A DNA stretch of 64,000 bases from Strongylocentrotus purpuratus. Its lineage: Eukaryota > Echinodermata > Echinoidea > Camarodonta > Strongylocentrotidae. Under the pieces are notes generated by a model that did not search any database, was not told the DNA's origin, and saw only the letters and a list, made by a program, of their open reading frames with translations. The stretch is taken from the NCBI RefSeq assembly GCF_000002235.5, contig NW_022145607.1:35997029-36061028 (forward strand), read 5' to 3'. The position numbers were made by a program, and so were the translations under genes. Positions 1-13,689 of this stretch are shown in pieces (position 1 is the first letter of the stretch; the number at the start of each line of letters is the position of its first letter).

Positions 1-1970
1 AAACGAGGACAAAAGAACAGAACAAAAAACAAAGAACATACTAAAACTACTGTAACCTATCTAATATGAAATTGAAAACATGGCTTACATAGACACTAAA
101 AGGATATTTTCACAACTACAATATTCCTCTGAAATTTCCTTTCAATTTATTACAAGATATTTGAAGAAAATTAAATGGTTCTGAACATATTGTACCCACT
201 TGTTATAATGCATGTGATGGAAATTATAAGCATGAATACTTACTTGATTGATCATAATTCAGCTATCACATTTTATTCTATAATCAATTGACCGATATAT
301 ACAATATATTTGCATTCTGGAACATTCGGTGTATATTTCATTGGGTAGAGTCAGTGAGAATTGATTTTCCGTCCTTGCCAGTATACATGTAGTACTCATA
401 AATCCATTTTAGAATAAAATTATGTTTTCTGTCTGGTTGGATAAACAGATTAGGCATTGATGTCCTCTTTTATCTCACTTTCCTTTTATAAACATCAATG
501 ATATTGCTTACAATTACCAGGGGGCATACATGTACATGTATACTGACACAGTCAGAACAGGATAAATATGCAATCGCACCATTTGTGGATTGAGAATGCA
601 TTATTCTAATACAAGAAGTCTGTAATTATGCATAACAGCTCAATCAAGATGAGCAGAAACAGATTAGATATACAGGCTAGAATAAAACTCAGTTTGAATA
701 AAAGATGAGGACTCTGTTCCTATTCTGATGAGGCAATGATATGTCTGGGTTCAAAAAACAAAGTATACAGGGAAGGATTGGCGTAACCATAAGATGCGTA
801 AAATAATTTTGGAGGGCTACTGCCTGCAAAGCTAAAGTGGACTTTGCCATTATATTTAATGATTTAATAATTTAATGATTCATACATTAAGAGCCATTAA
901 TTAACAGAAATTGTTTTAAGTGTGCTAGTTTTTCATTAACATGGGTTATATTTAGAGTTTCTTAGACTCAGATCATGCATGCTTCTTTTGCCTGAGGATG
1001 GTGCCACTTATTACGAGCATCAGGGAGAGGAGATGAACTATTAATATTATGATTACAAATAAGGCGTAAAAAATTAAGTATTGTTTTTGCTGAATCTCTA
1101 ATTGATAACCCACAATGCAAAGGCTGGATTCCTGAACAAAAAATTGTTGGCATGTCATTATGAAATAAACATGCCAACATAAATAGTTGCAGTAGCAACT
1201 ACTCCGAAGATCAAGATACATTAATCTTGATCTAAGGAGACACGAACGAACGAACGAACGAAAGAAATAAACACAAGAATAGTCAATATAAATGCAGAAC
1301 CTCTCGTTTTAAACAAAGTGCAATACCATATTTTATTGATCTTCTTAATAATCACTGATTGTTTTAAGTTTTTCTTTTCAAACCCAATCTTTTTTATTTG
1401 TGTATTTGAACAGTTGTCTTTTTAACCAGACCAGTATTTTATCTGTCATGGTTTCATTGTACGATAATGTAGATATGTTTTGTGAATGGATATTCTTTTC
1501 TATTTATATGTATCCTCGATCATTGTAAACACATACATTTCAGCTTTTTAGCCTTGAATTGAATTGAATTATCAATGATATAAAAGACTTCTTAACTACA
1601 CACTCTTATCTTCACACAGTGCTTTTTAATGTCTACCCGCTTGCTCCATGGGCCTAGATTTATATTATCATTATACTTTTCATTTCCCAAATATGCTTTC
1701 TTTCTCGTAACTTTAGTTGTTGTTTTTCACAATGTATTTAGTTTTTACGGGCTGCCCACTTTGATCAGTCAAAGGGTTTCAAAACAATTGGCAATAATTA
1801 ATCCTATTTACCGACCCGTCATAGTTAAGGGGAAAAATGTTTTGAACCAATATTAATGAAAATTGCAAAATTTAACAGAAAAATGACAGATTTGTACACA
1901 AAAATAGTGACTTGATATCTTAAATCGGGTTGCTAATTTAAAGACTAGTTAATGATGATTAGTTAGTTCA
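1..1970. other. RSK intron sequence, no feature recognised
   Basis: AT-rich DNA downstream of RSK exon 4 on the minus strand. It holds a short ACGA-type microsatellite near 1244-1262. No exon, RNA gene or terminal inverted repeat was recognised. Confidence 0.5.
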
Positions 1971-1978
1971 ATTAAATC

Positions 1979-3608
1979 TAGGCCTGAGTCATGTCGGGAT
2001 TTTCATAAACCGGGTCCCGACGGCCTTGCACCGGTCGGGACCCGGTGTCCCGAAATCAGCTCGCAGGATTTGTCACTTGCCTCTATAAAAAGCGCATATC
2101 ATCAGTATGTCCCTTAAAAGTGACATTTTTATCAGTCAAATAAATCAACACATGCATACCTCGGCACAGATTGGTATATTCTTCCATTTGACATTATATT
2201 CATCCATGATTGGCGATGTTTAGTGCCATTATCGTGCCTCTAAAAGTAAAAAAAACTCGAGCAAAAATATAAAGACTACAATCGAGCCGCCATTTTGTCT
2301 ATGCAGGTTGAATAAATCTTGTCCAAAAATATGAATGTTAGAATAATAAAACGGCTTTCTAAAAAATTCTTCTGTACAATATACCGATCATATAATATTT
2401 TAAAGACAAAAATAAATATTTATCTTTTATTTTAAACATCGCATGCTTTTTTTTTAAAGCTGAAAATTACTTGGTAATCACAAGAAGTTTCGATACGAAT
2501 AGCTGTTGCAAGGCAAGTTCAGACTAGTCTCGGAAAAATGCGCAGTGCTCCTCGTTATCTGTAATGCGTGCCAGAACGAACCCAAACAAAGACGTGATCG
2601 TAACGAGAAAAAAATCATTAAAAACTACGAGAGCACAATTGGAAAGATATACTGCTCAAAATTACCATAATCAGATACATAACTTGGACAAAGAATTCAA
2701 TAATCGCCCAAGAAATGCCACAGAAATTGTGATAATCGAGGAGTAACTGGGTACATTTTTATCGCAAGGGGCCTGCTGCAAATACTCGAATCCTTTGTTA
2801 TACTGCTTTTTACCGTAGAGGGCGGTATTTGCCTCGTGTTCAATTTAAACACGTTTAGATATATTGCAGCAGGCCTTTCCGATAATGATTGTACCTATAG
2901 TAACTCATTAAATATCACTATTTATGTGGCTTTATTTGGACAACTATTGTATTCTTCCTCCAAGTTATGTATCTGCTTACGATAATTTTGAGTAGTTGTC
3001 TTTCCAATTGCGATCACGTCTTTGTTTGGGTTCGTTCTGGCACGCATTATAGCTAACAAGGAGCACTGCGCATTTTTCCGAGACTAGTCTGAACTTGCAT
3101 TGCAACAGCTATCCGTATCGAAACTTCTTGTGATTACCAAGTCATTTTCAGCTTTTAAAAGAAGCATGCGGTGTTCAAAATCAAAGAAAAAATATATATT
3201 TTGTCTTTTAAAAATTATTCGATCGGTATGTTGTAAAGAAGTACTTTTTAGAAAGTCGTTTTATTATTCAAACATTAATGTTTCTTTCAACCTGATTTAT
3301 TAATTCTGCCGAGAGACCCGGCCAGTACAGTAGCTAGCTAGCAGCTGGCAACAACAACCCCATGGGGCGAACTGCTTTGCAACCCATATTTATATCAGCA
3401 GTTCGGATTGATTCTGGATGAGCTAGAATACGATTGGTAACAATTAAATACTTAAGTTTTAGGGTGGATTGATTTTAGTGGTGTGCAAAACTGCAATTTC
3501 TTATATATTTCATTATTTTTTTCGGAGCGCCGGTTCTCAAAAAACGAAACCGGGACCCGACGGCAACGGTCGGGTCCCGGTGTGATCGACCGTACCGACT
3601 CAAGCCTA
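1979..3608. mobile_element. hAT-like non-autonomous element, 1.63 kb, large internal palindrome
   Basis: Ends are TAGGCCTGAGTC and GACTCAAGCCTA (inverted, one mismatch), flanked by a perfect 8-bp direct repeat ATTAAATC at 1971-1978 and 3609-3616. An 8-bp duplication is the hAT signature. Subterminal GC-rich palindromes (cgggtcccgac types) lie at 2010-2055 and 3548-3590. The middle is a long imperfect inverted repeat, arms about 2305-2720 and 2935-3305. No transposase is visible. Confidence 0.82.
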
Positions 3609-3746
3609 ATTAAATCGCTCTCATTCAAAAACTTCAAAATGTACTTCATTGGAAATAGACTAAAAACTTTCTATACTTTTTGTTATTTCTGCTCATTTAT
3701 AACATAGTTCCTAGCATTCCAGATAACAAATAACGCAAAAATATCA

Positions 3747-3881
3747 CTTAAAGAAGACGCTGTACTGTTATGGTAAATCATTTCTGACTGACCTAAAGGT
3801 TTATAATTATGATTGCAGCATGAGCTAAATCCAGGATTTTGTTGAGAACCTGAGGCAAAGATACCCAATCCCTTTTAAGAG
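3747..3881. mobile_element. Truncated copy of the TTAA-flanked 17685-type repeat
   Basis: Shares the segment from 'ctgacctaaaggtttataattatg' (in part) through 'atacccaatccctttTAA' with the elements at 17685-18069 and 34506-34784. Only the terminal portion is present, ending in CCCTTTTAA, about 20 bp from the donor of RSK exon 4. Confidence 0.6.
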
Positions 3882-3900
3882 ATATGACCCCTCATCTTAC

Positions 3901-3982
3901 CTTTAAGTGTAGCCTTCTTTAAGACCTTCATGGCGTATTTTGTTCCTGCATCTTGACCTGATGTTTTTCTCACCAAGAACAC
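3901..3982 (-). CDS. RPS6KA: RSK coding exon 4 (ATP-binding lysine)
   Basis: Twenty-seven codons plus one base: [20 protein letters not shown] then LKKATLK. The lysine in YAMKV is the phosphotransfer lysine of the N-terminal kinase. The donor is AAAG/gtaaga, phase 1. The expected next residues (VRDRVRTK in vertebrates) were looked for between 1 and 3900 on the minus strand and not found, so the next exon is outside the window. Confidence 0.93.
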
Positions 3983-6900
3983 CTGAGCAAAAGGAACAAA
4001 GAAATTAATAAAATGAAGTAAGTTTACATTCCTGTACTGCTGGTTATGAAATATTTGCATTGGTGAGCAAACTTTGTTTTCTTGAACTTCAACATTCATA
4101 ATTAAAATCACTTTTTTGAATTCTGATTTTGTATGTGTAAGTGATCTCTAATTTATGCAGCTTGCTGTACATAAGAAATCCTGGAATATGTTCTACAATA
4201 GACAAATTATTTAATTCACCTGTTACAAATAATTGCAAATCAATAGTCAGTATGGTAATTGCAATATATTAATTATTCCTAGGTTAAACAAAGAAAACAT
4301 CATGGCTTGTCCTTCCTATCGACACATAATTTATACAATTTGCATTCTGACTACCTACAATTACATGTATATGTAACAGGTGAACTAAATAATTGTAATG
4401 AGGCACTCATTAAAGTTTTGTGCAATAAAATTTGATTTTACATATATTATGAAAATGGCCTGTTTTCTCACGGACAAGAATCATTGCTTTAACAACATGT
4501 ACATTCAAACCTGCTTTGTAAAATGACCACCTGTATAGAAAGAACACCTGTCTACAAAGACCACATTTTTTGTTTCGCTTGAAAATGGTTCCTCATTAAA
4601 ACATGTACTATAGGCACCTGAACATAAAGACCACCTGCCTTTTAAGACCACATTTTTTGTTTCCCTTGAGAATGGTTTCTCATTGAAACATGTACTAAAG
4701 AAACCTGAACTTAAAGACCACCTGCCTATAAAGACCACTTTTCTTATCTCCCTTGGGTGGTCTTTATAGACAGGTTTCACTGTATATATATATATATATA
4801 TCATGTGCTGAGAGCCAGAAGGGTGTTAACTCTCATGCCCTTCTGGCTCTGAACAGACGATACATGTAAATGTATGAAGTTTGAACTTTAGGCGGTGTCA
4901 CATAGAAAAATCCCGACCCATCTTGAATAAACCAGATTTTAGAAATCTAGTTTTTTCATTTACTTTGGTGAAAGACTGGTGACAAATACCAATAAACCGG
5001 ATAACTGATATCCAGATTTTTGATGGGCCACTGCGCATGTGCCGTTTAGGTAGATAAACATTGTTAAATCACACGTTCAATCATTAAATGTGCGCTACAT
5101 TGTAATATAATTGTGCGCAGGTTATGATAGCGCGTTAAAAACCCTATGCCAGCCAATCACGTTAAACTTACACTGACCTTTAAAGAGATTATTTCAACAT
5201 CGGTATCAGATAGAAAATCCCTTAAAAAAAACCTTGAAAAATCCTTTCAAGAGAGAATTATCTTGCTTCATATGAACATTTTTGAAGGGATTTTTGAAGG
5301 GATTTTTGAACAGACAGCCAATTAAGAGGATAACTAAAATCTGGATAACTAAAATTCAGATTTTGGGCCTCTGTGTGACACTGTCTCATGTGTGAACTTT
5401 ATGTACCTCTGTTGGAATGTCAAAGATATGTAACATACATAGGTAGCTTCCATGTGAATAACATTACAGACATGTTATATGAGACAGGAAGTACAGGGCA
5501 TAGAGACGGATGTAGCCTACACTCATCCTAGAACATATATGACTATCCAATATAACTCAGCAGGCACCTTTCAAATGAAAAGTGGTGTGATCAATAATGA
5601 GCTAGAGTCTCTAGGCACGTCTTCATCAGCTCGAGATTGCCAAGTAGCCCGCTATTTCTGATTTGGGAAATAATCCCGAAGTTACAAATCGCGTCTTCAT
5701 CAGCTCGAGATTCGACCTCGAAACTTGAAACTCGACCTTGAGAAATTAGCTCGAGATATTTTGCTCAGCGTTCGCGCATAGTGTGAGTCTTCGGTCTGGT
5801 GAAGACACACCGGACAAATAGCTGGATATTTTGCAAACTATCCCAAGATATCTTGGGATGACAATCCCGACCAAATATCCCACTAATTGCAACTTCGGGC
5901 TGATGAAGACGCAAATTAGCTGGTAGTTAGCGATCGGGATAGTTCAAACAGCGGGATATTTGGCAATCTCGAGCTAGTGAAGACAGGACTTCTGGCTGGA
6001 GCACTTGTCATCAATTCATGCTGTCGCGTCGGTGGGACAGGTATTTAAATGAACATTGGTAAGAACGCACCACAGTGGAGAGGTGAGCCCCTTGGGAGGA
6101 GAGGAGGGCATCAAAGAGAAAAGTTTATGAAATTGAATGGAAAGGGCAAGTCAAAGGAGAATAATGGCCCGTTCAGACGGTAGGGAGAAACGATGTATAA
6201 AGAAACGTTGTATAGCGAAGAAGCATACAGACTAGATAACAAGATTGTACAAAGAAATGTCATATGAAGAGGGTATCTCACTGAGCGGCGAAAGCTTGCA
6301 AATTAAGCGAATTGGGGTTTCGCCAGGGTTCGTAAAAGGTCTCAAACAATCACAAATGATGGCAAAGGATTGGCAAATGGTGGCAAATGGTGGCAAAGGA
6401 TTGGCAAATAGTTGCTAATATTCGCTAATACTGTTGCTAACATTTGCTTACAGTTACAATCATTAATAATCGCCAACTGCCAAAATTCACAACGTTCGTA
6501 AGCGTTCGCTGCTCAGTGAGATACCACCTTATAGAATCATTGTATAGCGAAGGAGCGTACAGACTAGATAATAACATTGTACAATGAAACGTAAGTTTGA
6601 CAAAGGCTGCGTTCATGCTTAAATTTTGAAGGCAGAATGAGCGATCTGAAACGCTCATCGTAAACGCTCATCGTGATCGCAGTTCCACGATGTAGTGTTC
6701 ATGCTTATTTCTCTGGCTCCCCCAGGCAATTCTCAGTGTGTGGCCTTAATTGGTCTTCCAGCTGGATTCGCAAACCTTCACTGTGCATGCTACGTAGACC
6801 CACTAGAGGTCAGTGCGTTGACCCCATTTAAACGCGTTTACAAATTGTAAACGCATCTTTTTGTGAGTTTACGATCGGCGATCGTGATCGCCGTTTTTCG

Positions 6901-9900
6901 GTGATTCTACAAAAGTGAGCTAAGACGCAACCGTGTTTTAAACTAAACGCGTAACAGATGCCTGATTCTGGCCGTCAAAATCAAGCATGAACGCGCCCAA
7001 AGTCAGTCGACAACTTGATGTGACAGCTGGCTAATTTTCATTTCTGTGTGCTCACAGTAAAATACAATACGACATTCAGACTAGAATAGGACCCCGAGTC
7101 TAAATTGAGTTTTCATTGAAACACGGCACAAACAGGTATTTTGCTACACGATAGTTCCAACATTTCTTAACAGGGCGCTCAGACTAGGAAAAATGTCATC
7201 ACTAAATCGTATCTAGCTAAACGAGAGTCGTACAGCTATAAGACGAATGCCGGTAGTCTGAATGCAGGAAAAGTGGGATGGAAGCGAGGAAGTGTAGAAA
7301 TAAGGAGGAGAGGAGGGGGGGGGGGGGGAGCATGTATGACTCTTTGATCAGTTAATTGTACAGGTATAAGAGTGGGTGGCGAGCTTGACAGAGAGGACAT
7401 TTTAAGCAGGGAAGATTTATGAGAGGAAGTGGGAAGAGGGAGGATGATGAAATACGCCGAGTCAATTTAAACAGTCTGAATAATTCATACGACTGCAATA
7501 TTCAATATATTCTCGAGATTGGGGGATCCTTACAGGATATGAAATGAAAAAAGAAGGGTCCGTCTAAACTGTAATTCCATTCGTCAAATATCTTGTATGC
7601 ACTGATTTCTGTCACATAAGATGATATACAGTAATGCTGTTTTGTTTATATGAAGGTTGATAATGATCTTTAATACAAGTATATGGTGAAGAAAAAAAAA
7701 TTCTCTTTTTGTGTTTGGTAATGACACAAAATCCAATCAATGTATTGTGTGCAAGAAAGAAATCAAGAAAAACAAATATAGAGTATCTCAATCTTGCTAC
7801 AGTTCACTGCACTTCTAAAACTGGCTGACTTTGCATTGAAAATACAATAACTTTCATTCAATCAAAAATTCTTTAAAATAGCATGTTTTTTTATGATGTA
7901 GAATAACCTTCTTCACAAATGCAGAAGGTTACAATCAATGAACGTACCAGTAATCCCATTGTAAGTATCCAGAGTAGAATAGTAATTTGACTCAAAAACA
8001 TTTAAACTGAAACCTGAATGATAGATGGTCTGTTGAGGAAACCTTGGGATCATGATACAACACTACTATTTTCTGATTTATTTGCCAAATCAGGGAATTA
8101 GTTCATAGGTATGGCATAACTGCACAAACTACAAATGACCTTTTATCTGCACACACACAATACATGTATAATCTCTGAAGTAGCTCGAGAGGAAGGAAAA
8201 TCAAAAAAAAAAAATAGGTTTGTTCATGATCAAGTTTCTCTCTTTCTTAACCAATGCCCCCCCCCCCCCCGCCCCCCTCCCTTTTTGATTTTTACCTTTC
8301 CACATCTAAATATTATTTGCTAATGAGTATTCTGATATCTATTTTCAATGTGCTAGAATTCATGACCTTTCAAAATCAATACGAAAAATTAATAGAGCAC
8401 AAAACACTCAATTATAATATTTGGAAATGTCAAGGGATTATTTAAGCCTATCAATGACACTATTTGAATGACAATAGGTAAGTGGTTTTGAATGTAAATC
8501 TTAATCAAATCATTTTAGAACAGTCCGAGTAGGTCTTGTACAATACAGCTAACGTGATGCAAGAGAGTGGCTTCCACGGTCGGTCCATCATTTCCTCAAT
8601 TTATGCTGAAGTCCATTTCAAGGAGACACACACACGCTTATCTCCATTGATCATTTACCTCCTTTTATTGGGGTAATGTACTTTATACAACCACCATCTC
8701 AGCAAGAAAGTGGTTTCGGATTCCCGGACAAAATTAGGCACAAGAATTACGTCAGCGCAATCCCAATGTACTTTATACAACCACCATCTAAGCAAGAAAG
8801 TGGATCGGATTCCCGGACAAAATCAGGCACTAGAGTTTAATACGTCAGTGCAATTCCACTGCTCATTTTGGTTTCCATATGAACTTGTCCAGTCAATTTC
8901 TTTTCTCAAAAATATCATGAACTTAAATGGAAGTAGGTCCATGATGAAAGCATCGATTTGACATATCTGTTACATAGTGAACCAAAGTGGAAGGAAGTAT
9001 GTCAGTAAGACTGAAGGACGTTGCATTAAAGGTACTATGTCCCATTTGCAGGCCCCAAAAATGAAAAGGTTAAATTCCAAACGCATTTGAAAGATAATAC
9101 TAATTAGAACTTCCCTCAAAACGAAAGGGCTTGAAAATTGTTTTTGTTGGGAAAATAACGACCATTACGTGTCAAATCGACTTAAGTGATTGCAACCACT
9201 TAATAATTATCAGACACTTTTACCAAATGGTCGTAAGTTTTGTGCTGCACAAAGATTCAATCAGTTTAATTTTTGCCATTACAAGTAGATGGATATTGAT
9301 GTACCGTATTTGCCGGCGTAAAGGCCGCAGTATTTTTGGAAGATAAAATATCAAAAAGTCGGGGTGCGGCCTATGCGGTGAAAGAGTAAAAAAAAAAAAA
9401 AAAAAGTAAGGCAAAACCAGCACGAATTTGCACATATGGGACTATAAACGGTACAATAACTATACCACTATGGTACAGGACATTTCCACACATCTTACCG
9501 ACAATTTTATCTTGCATTGTTGACATGAAGACGAAAATAAATTTCCAAAAACAACATCTGCTGATAGATCTTGATCTAAGTTCATGCCAATGCATTGCAA
9601 AAGTAAAAGGGCCGTTTAACGGAGCTGCCGCGAAGCATCCAGCACGCGAAGTCGCTATTTTGAATCCATTTCAATACACAAGAGAGAGACGCAATGTATA
9701 CATCACAGAAAACAGCATAAGCTAGCATCAGTGCGGGATGGCCGAGCGGTCTAAGGCGGTGATTTTAGTCACATCAACATTTGTACGCAAGAGATCAAAT
9801 CCCGACTTCGACAAAAGTTTTTTTTTTTTTTTTTTTTAAATGTCAAAATCAGGGGGTGCGGCCTATACGGCGCTGCAGCCTTATCGCCGGCAAATACGGT

Positions 9901-12900
9901 AGTCAAATGCTCATGTACCCTTTACAGCTCATTTTATTTATGTTATTACCAAAGAAAAAAAGCCAGTCAGTCTCTCAAAAGTGTCTGACAGGGAACTCTA
10001 AACAGGGAACTCTAAACAGTAAACTGGTTACCTAGCATAATTTGGATACTAGGACACTGCTAATGTTTAAATTTCACAGATAGGACATACATGACATACA
10101 TGTATTCATAATTCCTGCAAAGCTCTACAGAATTTGATGCTGGCTGCGAATGTGACATAGTATCTCTTAATAAAGAATGTCTAATTGAAGGATTTGATTC
10201 AATCAAAATATGATAATTGCTTACCTTTCCGAATGATCCTTGTCCTAAGACCTTGAGTAGCTCAAAGCAGCTTGGATCAGCTTTCTCTAAGCCCTCAGCA
10301 GCCATGCTGGTAACCTCTATCTCCCTCATCTCTTGATCCTCCTTGACAAACAAAACCAACATAGTCACATGTCAACAAAACATGATATTATCAGGGGAAA
10401 AATGTTTTAAAAATTTGGGGGGCTACTTTTCAAGCTAGCTGCATGAAAATAACATTCTCGAATTTGTTTTGCATAGAACTCTGTGCAAAAATTTTGGGGC
10501 TCTTTTATGACTTTCGGGGACTACTTCGCCCGAGCCCCCATGAATTTTTTTCCCCTGGATATTATATTCTCAAATGAAAAATGGCAACATCAAATCAGAT
10601 TCTCAAACATTGTTAACATTATTATGTGGCGACATTGGTTAACGGTCATATATGGATTTGAATCTTACAGAGATAATGTGCTAACCCTATCAAAGTCTGT
10701 TTTTCGTTGGGGGCGGGGGGAGGGGGGCGAGGGAGAGGGTTTGTCTGCGACTCTGCGGGCACACTTTACCACAATTCCTGAAGCCTTGGACCAAGCTTAG
10801 CTCTGCCAGTCTCTGGCTGTGTCAAAGAAGAGCAGCTAATTAGACCATGCTGTCACACTATAGTCTCACAGCCCAGACACATCGACCGACTCTAAACAGG
10901 GGAGGGGGGGGGGGGTGTTGGGGTGGGGGTAGGCTCATGCCATCTGTAAGTCAAGTCTAGCGTCTATGGGTGCGTTTATTGGGTCTTGCCACTAGATATG
11001 TACAAATCGTACCCTACTATCATACCCCACTATCGAACCCCACTATACGAAAGTGATTTGCGGGATGTCACGTTTATCGTCTCTTCACGATTCAAAATAA
11101 AGGCCTTGTGTCTGCGCAGCTGTTTTGCGCCGTTTGACCCGGTAAGCAGACAGTTTTTTCGGAGGTCAACTACACACACATGCTTGTACACAACACATGG
11201 CGCACGCTAGCCTCCAAACCGGAAATTAACCTGGGTGGTCCGATTTGTATGTGGGGTTCAAAACAGCTTTGCGTTTATCATCTCTCAGAAACGTGATTCT
11301 GGCTGTATGTCACATTCAAAACACACCTTTTTGCGTCTTTAGATATGCCCATATCTAAAGACCTTTAAAAAAGGCTTTGCGTTTATCACCTTCTAAATTT
11401 GCCTGAAAGACGTTTGAGAAACCTGATTCTAGCCAAAAATTTGGTCAATAAACGCACCCTATTATGGACCCGGCCATGCTTCCATCTATCCTCCATTCCA
11501 TCATCCTTCAGGCTATAACAATTAGCTGATGAATAAACCCCTCTTCTCCCCATAATGCATTTCTTATGAGATGAATTCCTAACTTTCCTATACATTCTAC
11601 ACAAAATATAATGCACTACCACGTAAAAAGTGACTTGATGCTTCAAAACATCATTTCTCATCTCATCAATACATGATGCGATGAACGACCGCTGCTTTTT
11701 TTTCTCTTCATGATGATGTTAAGTTAATATGATTCAAATTTCTATATATCTTATAACACAGACTTCAGTGAATGTGCGTAGGACTTAATTGCGCGCAGTT
11801 GCTTTTCATTTACATGTTAAAAAGTTCATCACTTCATATCTGAACGAGCCTTATGGGATTCAAAGGAACAAGTAGATGGGGGCATACCTAATCTTTGTGA
11901 ATATGGGTCTGCTGAATATTGATTGTGATAAGAAATTGTATACAAAATAACATAATAATAATAATAATGAATTACTTAAAGATCTTTCCCAAAAGATAAA
12001 GCACACACACCCAAAACATAACCAAAGTTAACATACAATGACTGTACATGTACAAATCTGTGTCAATGATTCATATACAACACAAGTCCCTTTAATGATA
12101 TCAGCCATTCCAATGTCGATTGGAGGGCAGCCTTGTAGAAACCAGCCTTGTAGAGACCAGACAGACTTCTTTACTTACATTATACATTGCTTATCCGGTC
12201 TTTCAAGTACACACAGCTAGCACTGATAATAAAAACTAGCCAAGAGCATATAGTATGTCACAGTAAAGCTACGTTGAACAGCACTGGCAGTGAGGTGTAC
12301 AGCGGGGTATATTCCTGAGAAAAGTACGGATGTAATTCATCATTCCAGGAACCTGCAAATATTTACGACTGTACCGAGAAGTGACTCAGTTCTGGGCATG
12401 AAGGTATTTCCCCTCTGACTGATGCTCAACAACATTTTCAAGTCAACTGTTTCAGAGACCCTGACTTACTCGCTGTCAACAAGGATTCTTTGTAGGGCAG
12501 ATCACTATCAGCTTTTCCTCTTTAAATTGGCAACACCAATATAATTGGCAACACCTACATGTTTATGTTACTGTTTAATACAGTCTTCCGACAAAACAGT
12601 CTGGGTCTAAATAAAGTTTCAAACAAATTATCTTTTACCGCAATTTAAACAACACTAATTGATAAGATCTATTTTACACTGAATCATATCTGCACCTTTG
12701 GACTACAAGATTTAGGTCCTGTTCTTAGTTTCCCCGAAACTTATAATAAATTAACCCCATGACATTTATTGGAGAGGGAAAAAAATGGGGGAAAAAACGG
12801 GGAAAAACAAAAGGGCAATATATATTCTGCTCATCCTGATCATGACATCTCAGAAGTGTTTTCATTTTCATCACTCCAGTGCCCTTTTAGATTGACAGAT

Positions 12901-13643
12901 CATGTACTAAATGTAACTTGCCTTTAAGTCAATCAACATCACATTTGATTTTTTGTTTTAACAGTTACTATGTCAAATACAAAACTTGTCAAGAAAACTA
13001 AAGTGTATTTGCATACATGTACAGTATGATGTTGACCTAAGCTTTCATGATAATTCCCCCTGTATAAATGTCAAATGCAATAGCTCTTGAACTCTCTTGA
13101 TCATACATGATGTAAAGAGTGTCAAATGGGAATTTCATCAATTAGAGCCCCTTATTGTGACTCATACCTTTACTAAGGACCTTGAAGGTGAGAGGCTTGA
13201 AAGTTTCAGTATTGGATTACATACAGGTGAAGGCTAAGTTCACACTTTTAAACCATGACTAAACTTAAAGTTTACAGAGTGTTGTGTAAACCTAACTATG
13301 GATACAGAAAGACATAATAATACTCAGTTTTTATATAGCGCTTTATATTACAATCACTAAGCGCTTCGAAACTTGGAGATTATTACCCCCGCTTTATCTG
13401 TGCTGCCATTACGGCGCTTTAGCATTTCAAGGAATTAATTCCTGCCAGGTACCCATTTACATCACCTGGGTTGGGTGTGGCAAATGTAGATCAATGTCTT
13501 GCCAAAGAACCGCGGACCCTGTGATCGACAGTCTGGCGACTTAACCACTCGACCGCGGCACCTCTAGACATGTGTACATGTACCGTAAATCTCCGTGTAT
13601 AAGGCGCACCTGTGTATAAGGCGCACCCCTTATTTTGGGAAGG

Positions 13644-13689
<46 letters not shown>

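Larger units (their letters stand above)
9026..10170. mobile_element. TTAA-flanked element, family A, copy 1 (host of a nested element)
   Basis: Begins TTAAAGGTACTATGTCCCAT and ends with the inverted partner TGACATAGTATCTCTTAA. TTAA lies at both edges, consistent with piggyBac-type or similar targeting. Copies of the same family are at 21501-21950 and from 63632 to the window end. This copy is enlarged by the insertion at 9302-9901. It ends 54 bp from the donor of RSK exon 3. No transposase is seen. Confidence 0.72.

Noticed and set aside
2564..2746. 60-residue frame as a transposase relic in the hAT-like palindrome
   Set aside because: No transposase motif was seen, and the sequence is repeated in inverted form on the other arm, fitting a non-coding palindrome.
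10483..10800. 105-residue open frame on plus
   Set aside because: It starts inside a hAT-like MITE and runs through G-rich low-complexity DNA in an RSK intron.
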